From Pseudovirgaria hyperparasitica (taxonomy: Eukaryota > Ascomycota > Dothideomycetes > Acrospermales > Acrospermaceae), in assembly GCF_010093815.1 (NCBI RefSeq), contig NW_022985562.1, positions 868,001 through 932,000 on the forward strand: 64,000 bases of DNA, read 5' to 3'. The position numbers were made by a program, and so were the translations under genes. Positions 1-10,365 of this stretch are shown here, piece after piece; position 1 is the first letter of the stretch; each line of letters begins with the position of its first letter. Under the pieces are notes generated by a model. The model searched no databases. It was given only the letters and a program-made list of their open reading frames with translations, and was not told the origin of the DNA.

Positions 1-1045
1 TGCTCAAACCTCTTCTCTCATTCTGCTACTAGTCTCACCTCTGCTCCCTCCAACGCATCCTCTCTGCTCTTCCGACACAGAGCTTGTGAAGTCCACATAC
101 GCTGAAGTCCTAACTTCTCTAGGAATGGCCCCTACTCAGGTCCATGCCATAATCCATGGCCATCTTGCGGACCTCCTCAAGACAGGCATACACCCCTTCG
201 AAGCCGAATCTATCATATCAACCTACCACACACAACTACACAGTCTCGGCCTCTTCAACGCCGCAGCATCTCTCCGCCGCCTCGCCTACCCCGTCTACCC
301 CGGCGTGTACGAGTACGCCCTCAAAGACACCCAACTCAACCTCCTTTGCACAAATTGCAAATCCCCTCTGAACAATCCTCGCGACAAAACCCGCTGCGAA
401 ACTTGCCGCGCCCGCTCCAAGCCTTGCCCCATCTGCGGCTGCAAAGCAGCCTTGCTCGACCCAGCAAGCAAGCACGTCAAGTACAAACCACGCAAAAAGG
501 GCGTCAAATTCGGCGATCCCGGCCTCGCGAACAAGTCTGATCAACTATCTGACTCCATCCTCGGCACGCCTCAAGTATCCCGCGATAATCTCGCAGACAC
601 CGAGTCTTCTTCGAACGCGTCCTCATCCTCGCCGATAGTCCCAGTCGTATTCCAGCAACCGGCGGTTCTTTGGACGGCATGTCCGCTCTGCTCCCACGGC
701 GGCCACAGCGCGTGTATGGCTGCGTGGTGGGCAGACGCCGAGTCGGAAGGCGCGTGTCCGACGCAGGGCTGTATCTGTGACTGTGTCAAGGGCACGCGCC
801 GCACCGAGAGGCTGCGGAAGCTGGAGGAGGAGGTTGCGGAGAAGGAGAAGGGGAAGGTTAAGGGTGATGAGTGGCTTGCGAGGGAGAGCAAGGCTGTTGT
901 GGGTGTGAGAGGGGCGTTGGGCGGTGGCGGTGGGAGCGGGAGCGCGGAGTCTGGGCTGGGTGGTGTGTCGGGGAAGGTGGTGGTGAAGGATGAGGGCAAG
1001 AGGGTTAATAGAGCTGGGGGCGGTGCCGGGGTGGCGAAGAAGTGA
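1..1045 (+). CDS. GATOR2/SEA complex WD-repeat subunit, WDR24/Rtc1 type (3' part only)
   Basis: The frame is open from the left edge of the window, so this is the C-terminal ~347 residues of a larger gene; the first in-frame GTG/ATG codons are not the true start. After helical repeats comes a zinc region: CTNC, CETC and CPIC pairs (about nt 346-440), a low-complexity insert, then CPLCSHGGH followed by a CP..GCICDC ending (about nt 680-785). The GHGGH-type RING is the hallmark of the C termini of WDR24 and WDR59, the subunits of GATOR2 (SEA complex in yeast) that signal amino-acid supply to TORC1 at the vacuole. The helical context just before the zinc pairs looks more like WDR24/Sea2 than WDR59/Sea3, but the WD40 propeller lies outside the window, so paralogue choice is uncertain. 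The tail after the RING is basic and glycine-rich. Confidence 0.72.
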   Translation, partial: AQTSSLILLLVSPLLPPTHPLCSSDTELVKSTYAEVLTSLGMAPTQVHAIIHGHLADLLKTGIHPFEAESIISTYHTQLHSLGLFNAAASLRRLAYPVYPGVYEYALKDTQLNLLCTNCKSPLNNPRDKTRCETCRARSKPCPICGCKAALLDPASKHVKYKPRKKGVKFGDPGLANKSDQLSDSILGTPQVSRDNLADTESSSNASSSSPIVPVVFQQPAVLWTACPLCSHGGHSACMAAWWADAESEGACPTQGCICDCVKGTRRTERLRKLEEEVAEKEKGKVKGDEWLARESKAVVGVRGALGGGGGSGSAESGLGGVSGKVVVKDEGKRVNRAGGGAGVAKK

Positions 1046-1338
1046 CGCTTTTGGGCGGATCTGAGCTTGTTGTTTGCTACAGGTACTTTGATATTGCATG
1101 TTCGGGGAGTTGGGATTTGGACCTTGGGTACTAATACGCTCCATCTTTTTCCGATCAATTGGGAAGATGAAAAGAAGATCTCACGAAATGGTGAGAGAAT
1201 TGCTTGTATCAAGAAGAACGCGGGACGGCAATACTAGGCGAGCCGTGCCGTGTGCAAATAAGCCTAGAGTCTGTAAAATAGATATATATATGATGATACC
1301 CACCTAACTGATTATACATTACGCATGAGCTCACTTGT

Positions 1339-1385
1339 CAATCAATCACTCAATCACTCAATCACTCAATCACTCAATCACTCGA
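1339..1385. repeat. Octamer tandem repeat (TCAATCAC)n
   Basis: About five near-perfect copies of an 8-base unit (aatcactc) run head to tail, downstream of the WDR24-type gene. Simple-sequence repeat; no function is implied. Confidence 0.85.
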
Positions 1386-2080
1386 TCAACCAGAACCAAT
1401 AACAACGATAATAAGAAGAAAGTCACACATTCATGTACCGCCTGTATCTGTGCTCCAACGCAAAAAGACTCGTGCGTCAGCTCTTTTCAAGGCGGCTTCT
1501 GTTTATACATTTTCCATCTTGCGGCGTGAAGTTTCTTTTCACCTATAGTGCCCCCCCTTTCCCCTTCCCTACCCGAGGGTAGGTAGGTGGTAGGGGCGGC
1601 GCTGCGACCCTCGTCCATGGAGCAGGGACGAGGGCGGCTGGAGTGGAGACCGCGTATGTCACGAAAATATGAGGAGGGGTGTGTAGGATCTTTGTGGATA
1701 TGGATGGGGGATGATTGTGTCAAGGGATGATGGGGTAATTGGGTTGGTTGAGAAGATCGCACGGGGAAGGTTTCATGGATATGGAGTCTGACAAAGTGAT
1801 CGATAGCAGGTCAAGCTTGCATCTTCAGGGATCCACGGCAGTTTTCCAGCTGGGCATATCCCGTAGGAGGAGGTGCAGTCACAGATCGATTTCCTCGAGA
1901 GAAGTCGTAGGGTCGTTTGCATTTGACGTGGTGTATAATTCGTTTACATCCTCAGCCCTGCGCGCCATAACATGACTATGCCGACAGGACCACCGCCATC
2001 GCAGCTGTTGTCCTCACATTCGAAACTCAGCCCATCATGTGAGCGAACGCCTCGATCCTAACACACCAGAAGTCAGCCTT

Positions 2081-2098
2081 CCTCTCTCTCTCTCTCTG
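2081..2098. repeat. CT dinucleotide microsatellite
   Basis: A run of CT dinucleotides lies about 85 bases past the RPS21 stop codon, in its likely 3' UTR or terminator region. Confidence 0.8.
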
Positions 2099-2183
2099 CC
2101 TTGTACCATACTCTCCAACCCAAAGAAAATCCTCAGCTCACCTCTTCATTCCCCAATCCCAGCACATCCTCCAACGTCTTTTC

Positions 2184-2562
2184 TTATCTGGAGGCACTCC
2201 ACACGTTCTTCAAGAAGCCATCCTTCTGCGCCAGTCTGTTGAGCGAGTCGTCGCTCTCGCCCATGGCACGCACGAAGCCGCAGAGCGCGTAGGTCTGGTT
2301 CTCGCCCGTGTAGCGGCCGTTCTCGTCGACTTTGCCGACCGAGATTTGCACCGAGGCGTGGTCCTTGGCCTTGATGATGCGGTTTGTTGCGCTGCACTTG
2401 CGGGGGACGTAGCTGTCAAGGGCGAGCGTGGTGTGTTAGCTTCTTTTGTCTCTTTCGGGAATTGTGACGCATTTTTTGTTGGGCGGGGGAACAGGGTGAG
2501 ATCAGAAGTGTGACGGTGGAGGGGACATACAGGTCGACGAGCTCGCCACGTTCGTTCTCCAT
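2184..2562 (-). CDS. RPS21: 40S ribosomal protein eS21 (RPS21)
   Basis: Two exons, 2531-2562 and 2184-2412, joined across a 118-nt intron (GTATGT donor, CAG acceptor), give 86 residues, the normal eS21 length. The start [20 protein letters not shown] and the end [12 protein letters not shown] are near-identical to eS21 of other eukaryotes, so the call is secure. The protein sits on the 40S body near uS2 and is needed for late 18S rRNA maturation. The intron falls after codon 10, two bases into Leu11, the early position typical of ribosomal-protein genes, and is the longest intron resolved in this window. No further exon is needed. Confidence 0.97.
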
Positions 2563-2895
2563 GTTGATTGAGTGTGTGGGAGTTTAGGTAAGGTGGGCGG
2601 TTGTGTGGATTCGTGGTCGTGGGCGAGGTTTGTCGTTGTCTCGATGTCGGTTAATGGATTTTGGTGTGTGCGAAGCGGACGTGATTTTGGCGGGAGCTAG
2701 TACTAACTAGACTAGTGCCATCAATGCTGATTCAGCTGATGCCAAGTTTTACAGCTTGAATGCTCCCTGGGCCTGTTTAGTCATATCTCACTATCAGGAA
2801 TAGGCTTGAAGCTGTCGAATAATCATTACTGATTTTAGTCTATAGGATGTATGCGCATCAATATTGCAAGCTTCATCTAGTCGGGTATAACGCAA
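2563..2895. other. RPS21 promoter region / Nudix gene 3' flank
   Basis: This 333-bp gap lies upstream of RPS21 and downstream of the Nudix gene, both on the minus strand. No ORF of note. The RPS21 promoter must lie here, but I recognise no defined ribosomal-protein element. Confidence 0.45.
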
Positions 2896-4226
2896 TCACA
2901 GCTTCTCTTTCTCGCCGTGAGCTCTCTCTTCTCTGTATACATCCTTCTTCCAAGCGACTTCTACATCGCGTGGACCTTCTTTCTTAAAGTTGACAAACAC
3001 AACGCGCTCATCGTCTCCGGTTCTGTTAAACTGCTCAGCCTCTATACCAGGTTTGTTGAGTCCCAGCACCGTTCGACCATCGCTCTTACGTTTAAGCAAG
3101 AACAACGGCGACATGCACTTGTCGCCCCATGACGGCACAGTATTTGGATCGTTGATGAACTCTATCAAGGCCTTCCGCTCTTTCTGGAATACCTCTGTAG
3201 ATTTTTGCGCACCTTCTGGTGATAGGTACTGCCCGGCGAGTGACAGAAGGAAAAATTGAGGAGGAAACAGTATGATACGATTTTGGCGAGCCAGGGACAA
3301 CCATTTCCAGGGCGGTAAGAATCGCGCTGCTGTATGTTCTACGCCTCCATCAGGAGTTGGCACGGGTATTACTACCTCTTTCTCGCCTTCCAAAGAGGCT
3401 GTGGCTGAGGCTCCAGCATCCCTTGAGGTATTGGACAGAGGTAGGAAGTAGATATACATCTGTGTAGTGAATCGCTTCGGAACGTTGGTGGGAGTGACCC
3501 AGCGAGTGAATGGAATGAGAGCATCTAGGGCTGTCAATTCTGAGTCTCGAATGACATTCATTGCTAGCCGTACCTGTGTCGGGAATAGCGTCTTTCGATG
3601 CCAGCCAGTCTTGAAACATAATCTCTCCCGAATGTATGGCCTTTCGACCGTGTTCACGCTCCTCGTCCGATATCTCTACCAACTTCCCCGTCTTCGGGGA
3701 TGTTGCCAGCAGTATTCCACTTTCCTCAAAGGTCTCACGTATCGCAGCCATCCTGTACGCAGGCCCATCTTCATGCCTCTTCGGATCTTGAGGATCAGGA
3801 ATAGGGCCGTCGTGCTTCATGTCGACATTACCGCCTGGAAACACATGGGCGCTTGGGAACGAAGATGAAGTTTTCACTCGATGAAGAAGCAATGCTTGAT
3901 TTTCAGGGGATATCAGAATGACACTGCATATCGTCAGATGCATCTCTCTTTACATGGCCTGGAGGTCCTTACCTTGAGCTTGGCTTAGGAACTGCGGGTG
4001 CCTTGCCCTTTTCTAAGCCTTTCCCCGGTGTCCTACTACTCATGCTTGGCGCAGTAGATGATAATGAAGCTTTGGGAATACGGCAAACTCTGAGCTTACG
4101 ACTTGTTGACCACAGTTTACGATAGAAAAAGGGAGACCGCAAGGACGTGCTCGCCGAGAATGCCGTGACAATCGGTTCACGTACGGTGTATTGTGATCCA
4201 GAGACAAGGATCTTCAAACTCTGCAT
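2896..4226 (-). CDS. NUDT19-like Nudix hydrolase
   Basis: Three exons (3973-4226, 3574-3923, 2896-3530) encode 412 residues; introns are 49 and about 43 nt. The last acceptor could instead lie 9 nt earlier, in frame, giving a 34-nt intron that seems too short. The Nudix signature is visible as FPGGN...AAIRETFEESGILL, with an insertion between the GG and RE..EE.G halves, as in the NUDT19/RP2p group of (acyl-)CoA diphosphatases. Downstream, PFTRWVTPTNVPKRFTTQMY is a conserved block of the same group. The N terminus is rich in Arg and Ser with almost no acidic residues before the domain, compatible with a mitochondrial presequence. The C terminus ends in EKL, at best a weak resemblance to a peroxisomal PTS1. 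An internal ATG (MSSRTPG..., near residue 62) could be an alternative start. Confidence 0.88.
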
Positions 4227-4772
4227 GGTTCAAGAAGTTCACGGCTATATCGAATTGAGGGTCCATTATGTGGCTGCTCTGCGCGCGGCGGGGAAGGTGA
4301 CTGCCGAGGCGTGGAAGATGCATCAGATGGTGGAGGCCTCGCGTGGCTGCAGCTCTAACGGTTCTCTTAAAACTAGCTTACTTAATACGACGTCATTTTA
4401 TGGAGACAGGACCTCTTTAAGTAGTTCCTACGACACGCGGCGCGTAGCAGGATACGCGCATGTGTTTTGTGACCACTGGCTGGGTTCGTCGTTTGGTCGT
4501 TACAACCCGCTTCAGTTCGAACATGATGGAGCAACTATATTTAAAGTGGCAGTCAGAATCGTGATATGGCCACGACCCCACCCCACCATAACAGACGGGT
4601 TTGAGACAAAGGGTATTTTCTATTCGATCCAATGCACATCTACCGCCAGGTTTTGGTGTATTTATTCCCCTTTAACAATCGCACATACTGCGGCCTCAAA
4701 CGCCTTTCAATGCAGGAATGCGGCGTGCCGGGCGCAACCTGGGAAGTGACTTCCTTGGCGGATGGATCACGT
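4227..4772. other. Nudix promoter / ORP gene 3' flank
   Basis: A 546-bp gap between two minus-strand genes. Plus-strand ORFs here are short and antisense-like. I see no RNA gene or repeat. Confidence 0.45.
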
Positions 4773-6742
4773 TCACGACTCCGCGTCTACAAATTCATCG
4801 AGGTCGTCCGTTTCAGAATCTCTACGTTTGAGCGAGTCTTTGCTTGCAGTCGACGTGGGGCTTCCAGGATTTCTCAGGCGGTTTGTTGTGGGCTGTAGGG
4901 GCTCCTGTAACAAGTCAACATTACTTGAAGTAGGAGCATGCCCTTTAGGATGTATGCCACGTGTTGCTGGTTGTGTCGCTGAAGGTTCACTCTGACCGAA
5001 ATCTATTAAGTCGTCCGAGGCCACTTCAGACTTATTCGTCGTAGGCTGGTCGGATATACTAGCCTTGTGGAGCGGTATCGAGAACTTGCGATCAGGTGAC
5101 TGGCCTGGAATAATGGCGGCAATCTGGAGAATTTGTTTTGTTTGTTCTTCTGGCGTTTTACCGTCGCTGTGCAACGAGTTAGTCAGGGATTTGAGACCCC
5201 TTCACATGTTCATCTTACATCTTAGCATTTATTATCCAGTCAAGGTCCTTCTCATCCGGGTTGTAGCCTTCGGGGCTCTTCTCAATGTCACAAAACAGGG
5301 ATGGTTTCCAGTCAACACCCTTGGAGTTTCGCTCGGCAGCCTCTTTCCTTTGCATGTCCTCGATTCTGCTTTTCTCGTCTGTCGCAATGTCCTGGTCTTT
5401 CTCTTTTATGGCCTTCGTAACCTTAGCCCATAACTTCTGGGACTCACGATCTCCTTGCTCATCGATGGGGCGAACGAGCGGCGGTGTTTCTTTTGCATGA
5501 GTCGCATCGAACAAGGGCTCCTTCTTTCCGGTCTAGAATGCGTTACTTAGCTCGCTCTGTGATTCCCGCGATTCATATTTCGACTTACAGCGAGGTCTTT
5601 TATGAACATCTCCCCCGTCCACATCCCTGACAGCTCATAAAGGTTGTGCCCACTCTTCGTATCTTTGATATAACCACCAATAGCATTATAGCCACCACCT
5701 ACCCAGCCCTTGACTTTGAACTCTATATCTGCTTCCAGGCCAGATTCGGGACACCTGACATAGCTATGATCTCCAAGCTCATACTTCATCTTCCCGAAAA
5801 GAATGCCGCGTGCGTACATGTTCGGTTGGGTTACAAAGCTAATGCATGTCAGTATCTAGACGCTGTATGAGCTGTGTGAGCTGTATGGAATGTAGCGGCA
5901 TACAATCGCTCCTTTGTCTTGAGGAACCTCATAACCGCTATGCCCTCCATCATGCTGGCTGCAGAATTGCCGAGAAATTTGCTCCGGGGCTTGAGGCATC
6001 CGTCGATCCGAATGTGATGCTCTGGGGCCATGAAGAAGTAGCTAGACTTGGGCGGATGGTGGGATGTTTGCTCCGAAATGTAGTATCCTCGTGTGCTGTC
6101 TGGATAGTCCCAGTAACCAGTGAACGTCTCGCCAAGTATGGGATTCAGGGGCTTTTTCACGCCACTTTCAAAGTCAGCCATACGATTTCCATCGGTTGAA
6201 GTTGTTTGAACCTACGGAGGCTTGATGTGCCACCCACTCAAGTAGAATTTGACCACGGAGACAAACCGTAGGACAGGGTCATCGATGTCGGTCATGGGTA
6301 AGAGAGTTTCGGGGTGTGCCATGAAACTACACATGCTCTATCAGCTTCTCAAGTCCCGCAAAGCGTAGTCTTACTACACGTACTTCGTAATCCTCTCCAG
6401 CATTGATCGCGGCTCGAGAATGAAAGTAGGCAGTGTGATGCGACTGAGATCGGCGCCAGGTCGTAGTTGAGAGATAATATGCATGAGCACTGTTGCGATA
6501 CGTCAGAGGGTGCTTCACTTTGATCTTGCCACTATAATTACATACTACTACTTTGCTCGGAGTCCACGATAGTCTCATCGTCTGGTGTAGTGGTTGTTTC
6601 GCCTCGTGTCGAGTCTGTAGATGATCTATTGCCTACCGGATGGAAAGCTGTCAGTAGATCTATAGTTGAAGGTTCTCATCTTAAGATCGACGCGAGACTC
6701 ACTGGTGACTGAATGCCGCCTGTGGCCGCTGAGGTGCACCAT
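4773..6742 (-). CDS. Oxysterol-binding protein-related (ORP/Osh) lipid transfer protein with C-terminal FFAT-like motif
   Basis: Eight exons (6703-6742, 6546-6632, 6384-6489, 6216-6326, 5904-6164, 5589-5838, 5219-5532, 4773-5166) join in frame to 520 residues; the introns are 51-70 nt. The ORD domain fills most of the protein: [11 protein letters not shown] near residue 119, the family fingerprint EQTSHHPP (SHHPP at 149-153), then RPKSKFLGNS-like and [11 protein letters not shown] blocks. It should move sterol or phosphatidylserine in exchange for PI4P at ER contact sites. The N terminus is short and Ser/Thr-rich, with no PH or ankyrin domain, so this is a short ORP. The last exon adds a disordered tail ending in an acidic stretch and EFVDAES (residues 514-520), close to the FFAT consensus EFFDAxE that binds VAP proteins on the ER. 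I cannot place it in a numbered Osh class. Confidence 0.93.
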
Positions 6743-7792
6743 GATGGGCGGCAGGCAGACCGCAACTGTAGCGGAAATAGGTCGTACTTTGAAGTCTGAA
6801 GCAGTAGAGGTCCGTCCGTAGGGAACAAGAGAGTCACGAAAAGAAGGGCAGGCTTGAAGGGTATGAATGGGAGAGGGGGCCAAGACGCTGGGATAAGTTC
6901 CTTTCAGGCTGCTGTGAAGGAATGTATAACAGAATGCCTGACGAACCTCATATGACTGAGGGCGCTTGACGCAGTGGAGTTTGTTTCTGCCCGCGCTAAA
7001 ACCTGAACGAGCGGGGCACGAGGGAAGTGGGCAGTGGACAGTGGACATCTTTCGGGTCTTAGAATTAGAGCCAGTAGGAAGTTGTAAGCCACTTGCGCCT
7101 ACGTATCATAAAACGTTCTTGATTGTCCGGATGTCATCACTTTCAATCACGCAGCAGGAAAGCCAACATGGCTGGGCCTGTCACAAGAATATGTATGCAG
7201 TCTGGCGACCGATTTCGCTGGTCATCAGAGTAAGAGCGCGGGGCGAAAAGGAATTGGTGACCCTGCCCATGTAACTGGGCTCTTTGAGGGAGATTAACCA
7301 ACATATCGCACACTGATGGAATGCCGGAGAATAGCAATGGGAGAGAGGCCACTGTAACAAACTCTTATAGAGTTTATTTAAAAATAAAAATATATATTAT
7401 TCACCATACTCACAATCCTACAAGGCCGGCAAGAGCAAGCATTCCCCTGCGGCAGGGATAATGTATCAGTGGTGACATAGAGTGGACTTGGCTTTACAAA
7501 CTATAGGAAATGCGTCCACAACATGATCTACGCGCAAAAATAATGCAGAATACACTTTGTATTGCAAACGCATACGATCTGGTCTTATATGGAGAGTTTA
7601 CTCGAGTCCGGTGGCCGGGGGAGAGCCAAGCATAAGCCGCGTTGGCACCCTCGGACTGCCAAAGCATGTTCGTAAGCATGACTGCTGCAGTACCTTATCT
7701 TACCTAGCATTAAAACACTCATTCGAAACCCACGCTCTACTGCTGGAACATAATTCTCGATCCACCTGTCCCCCCGAACACAGTTCAATATC
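6743..7792. other. Divergent promoter region between ORP and 2EXR-like genes
   Basis: About 1.05 kb between two divergently transcribed starts. An AT-rich stretch near 7365-7405 (poly-A/T with tatatatt) could be a nucleosome-poor promoter core. ORFs present are short and unrelated to known families. Confidence 0.45.
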
Positions 7793-8977
7793 ATGGATGC
7801 GTCTCGCTTGCTTGCACTGCCGCGTGAGCTACGTGACCAGGTCTACGAACATCTCCTACATCCCTCCGCAAACCGGACAAGATCCGAGGAAGATGGTCGC
7901 ATCACATACCACTGGGACCTTAATATCTATCGAGTCAACCACCAAATTCATGAGGAATCAAAGAGCGTATTTCGAAGGTTGAATTGCTTCATCAAAATTT
8001 ACACCATATTCCCCGAGTCGGATCGCTATTTGTCCCAGGAGAACTATGTTACGTTCATCAGCTCAGGAAGACCTGCGGAGCTTTTTGCCGACCACCACTT
8101 ATCTATCTACATCGAATCATCTTATACCTTTCAACATGGCCTCTTTAAATACCTTCTCCATATTGATGACCTAGAGTGGTTCTCCCAAATATGGTTCTAC
8201 TCAGCACTCGGAAGTCCTGGCATAAATCAACATCTTGAGGTCACAGTAACGTTACATAATCCATATAGCACGAGTCTTTACGACAACCCGGTTCCAAAGA
8301 ACCTGCAGAAGAGACTACTCGAGCCATTCGGCAAAGTAAAACAGCTGCAAAGCATCAGCTTCAAGGGCAACCCGTATCCATCGATTGAGAAGGCTGTCCG
8401 CGAAGAGATGGAAATTCCATACATGACAGCGGAGAAATGCCTCGAGGCCGCGGTCCAATTTAAGGAGGAAGGCAACATAGCTTTGAAAGCTAATCGCCCC
8501 GAGGACGCGATCGAAAGCTATATCAAATCCTTTGAAGCAATCCACATCGTCATCGTCAACAAACGAAGGAAAGATTATGCCGACAGGTTCTTTGGAGCTG
8601 CCCCAGAGCTGACGAGCGGTCCATACAAAGGAAGATTAGCCTATACAGCATGGCTCACGATACGAATCCAACTGGTAGCTAACGTTGTCTTTGCGTACTT
8701 GAAGCTCGAGAACTGGGAAATGGCTTATCACTGGGGAAACCGCTCGATACAACTGATGCGTGACACTGTCGGCACTGTAGAGAGCGAACCGTATACTGGA
8801 CTTCCCGGAGTACCTGTCTCAGACCAATTAGGAAGGATATACTACCGTACGAGCGTCGCGGCGAAGCAGATGGGAGACAAGACTGAAGCTCGAGCGCTCC
8901 TCCGAGTGGCGATGAAGTACCTACCGAACGACAGGACAGTTGCAACAGAGCATGCTTCGGTGGCTCTTAGGATCTAG
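7793..8977 (+). CDS. 2EXR/F-box-like protein with TPR-like C-terminal half
   Basis: A single exon encodes 394 residues. It opens with LLALPRELRDQVYEHLL, the short helical motif that begins many fungal F-box-like and 2EXR proteins, followed by a body (VNHQIHEESKSVF) typical of that expanded ascomycete family. From about residue 215 the sequence AAVQFKEEGNIALKANRPEDAI resembles a TPR helix pair, and further helices run to the C terminus. F-box-like proteins of this kind may recruit targets to SCF ubiquitin ligases, but the role of this one is not known. It is divergent from the ORP gene and convergent with the next gene. The ATG is the first in frame. Confidence 0.8.
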   Translation: MDASRLLALPRELRDQVYEHLLHPSANRTRSEEDGRITYHWDLNIYRVNHQIHEESKSVFRRLNCFIKIYTIFPESDRYLSQENYVTFISSGRPAELFADHHLSIYIESSYTFQHGLFKYLLHIDDLEWFSQIWFYSALGSPGINQHLEVTVTLHNPYSTSLYDNPVPKNLQKRLLEPFGKVKQLQSISFKGNPYPSIEKAVREEMEIPYMTAEKCLEAAVQFKEEGNIALKANRPEDAIESYIKSFEAIHIVIVNKRRKDYADRFFGAAPELTSGPYKGRLAYTAWLTIRIQLVANVVFAYLKLENWEMAYHWGNRSIQLMRDTVGTVESEPYTGLPGVPVSDQLGRIYYRTSVAAKQMGDKTEARALLRVAMKYLPNDRTVATEHASVALRI

Positions 8978-9327
8978 CTCAATGAATTGAACGTTCTACG
9001 TAGATTTCGTTTTGATTTCGCATAGCAGAACGTCCATCTCAGGACATACGTAAGCTTCCCGTTCATTTCACGTTCGTCAATTCAAGTTTTCGGTTTTAAT
9101 CAACGTCATTGAAGTCGCTATATACCGTAACGTAGGCTACATTCCCAAAGTATACATCTGAGAAGTAGTTACAATTCATCCATCCATATCTCATCTCATC
9201 GAGTCCAAGTATTACCAATTTTGAACACTGTCAGACTATCACAACATGGGTATCCAGTAAGTACCAACAATCGTACACGCACATAAAAAAGCAAGAAATG
9301 TCCACAAAACCAACGTCATGGTCATGT
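8978..9327. other. Intergenic gap between convergent genes
   Basis: A 350-bp spacer between the stop codons of two convergent genes. Mildly AT-rich; nothing recognised. Confidence 0.4.
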
Positions 9328-10365
9328 TCATCTTCCAGGCCCCAGCTCAGACGTGACCGGCGGCGGATAATACGTTTGGCCGGCATTTTGTTGTGGCGTC
9401 GGAGCCTCTACCGGAGCTGGATAATAACCTTGATTCATCTGGGGACTCTGCTGAGGCTGATACGCTTGCTGTCCGATAGGTGGGCTCTGTGGTGGTTGAT
9501 ATGGCTGCTGTCCGACAGGTGGACTCTGTGGAGGCTGATACGGCTGCTGATTCAATGGACTAGGCGGTTGATACGGCTGTTGCGCCATCGGACTCTGTCC
9601 ATAGCCTTGCTGGTGCACTGGCGGCGGGCTCTGTGGCGGCTGATACACAGTGCCTGCAGCAGGTGTACCATACACGGGTGGAGCCATAGGAGAAGAGACA
9701 TCATTAGTTGTATACGTCGGGCCCTTTTCAGCGGTTGCGGCGTACGCAGGGGCGGCGGCCGCGCCGTCGAAGTTGGGCGTGGGTGCCCCAGCATTCTTTG
9801 CTGCGCGGCGCTTCTTGAGCAATGCGAAGACGCCGCCAATGATTGATGCGAGAAGAGCAATCACGCCGATGACAACGCCCGCAATAGCTTTGGCCGGGAA
9901 TTTGCTGCCTTTCTTGCTACTGCTGCCGCCGCCGGAGTGGTAGGTGTAGTCCGAGTAGCTAGAGTAGTCGGAGTAGTAGGAGTTATAGTAGCTCGAGTAG
10001 TCGTAGGCGTATGTTGATGTGCACGAGGTATAGGAGCTGTAGAGGCCGTCGTACAATGCGCAGGAGTTGTAGTAGTATTCGTCGCAGCAGTACGCGCCGC
10101 AGAGAAATTGCGTGGAGTAGCACTATAATTTATAAGTAACGAGCTTCACAAATTCGATATCAGGACATACGTATTGTCGTTTTCCTAGCTCTCCGGCGGC
10201 GTTGTAAGACAACTCTTCCCTTGCTAAGGGAGCTGGTTCTCGTTTGGCCTCTACGGGTACTGGAACTGGCTCGACCTCGCGCCCCTTGATATTGATATGG
10301 CGTTTAGCGTTCGCTGTAGCCCCCAGAACGAGTAACGAAAATACAAGGGCACGTGGAAGCGCCAT
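9328..10365 (-). CDS. Secreted-leader, Tyr-rich single-pass membrane protein with Pro/Gln-repeat cytoplasmic tail
   Basis: Two exons (10171-10365, 9328-10122), 48-nt intron, 329 residues. Residues 1-20 (MALPRALVFSLLVLGATANA) form a clear signal peptide. Dibasic KR sites follow, the last in ELGKRQYCYS, suggesting Kex2-type processing that would leave an N-terminal Gln. Next is a short Cys-rich, strongly Tyr-rich ectodomain (YYNSYYSDYSSYSDYTY), a transmembrane helix (AIAGVVIGVIALLASIIGGVFALL), a basic stop-transfer KKRRAAK, then a tail with repeats of about 13-16 residues built on QQPYQPPQSPP. This layout fits a type I surface protein, perhaps a wall-linked sensor or receptor. I recognise no enzymatic domain and no named family. 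Confidence 0.82.

Larger units (their letters stand above)
1046..2183. other. Intergenic region, convergent gene ends
   Basis: This holds the 3' flank of the WDR24-type gene and the 3' flank of RPS21, which points towards it. Apart from two simple repeats (listed separately) and a G-rich tract around 1600-1740, I see no coding signal: the ORFs here are short and have no family resemblance. Confidence 0.5.

Noticed and set aside
6626-7048. 140-codon minus-strand ORF upstream of the ORP start
   Set aside because: It runs through the first ORP exon and intron in a different reading; the spliced ORP model explains the region better.
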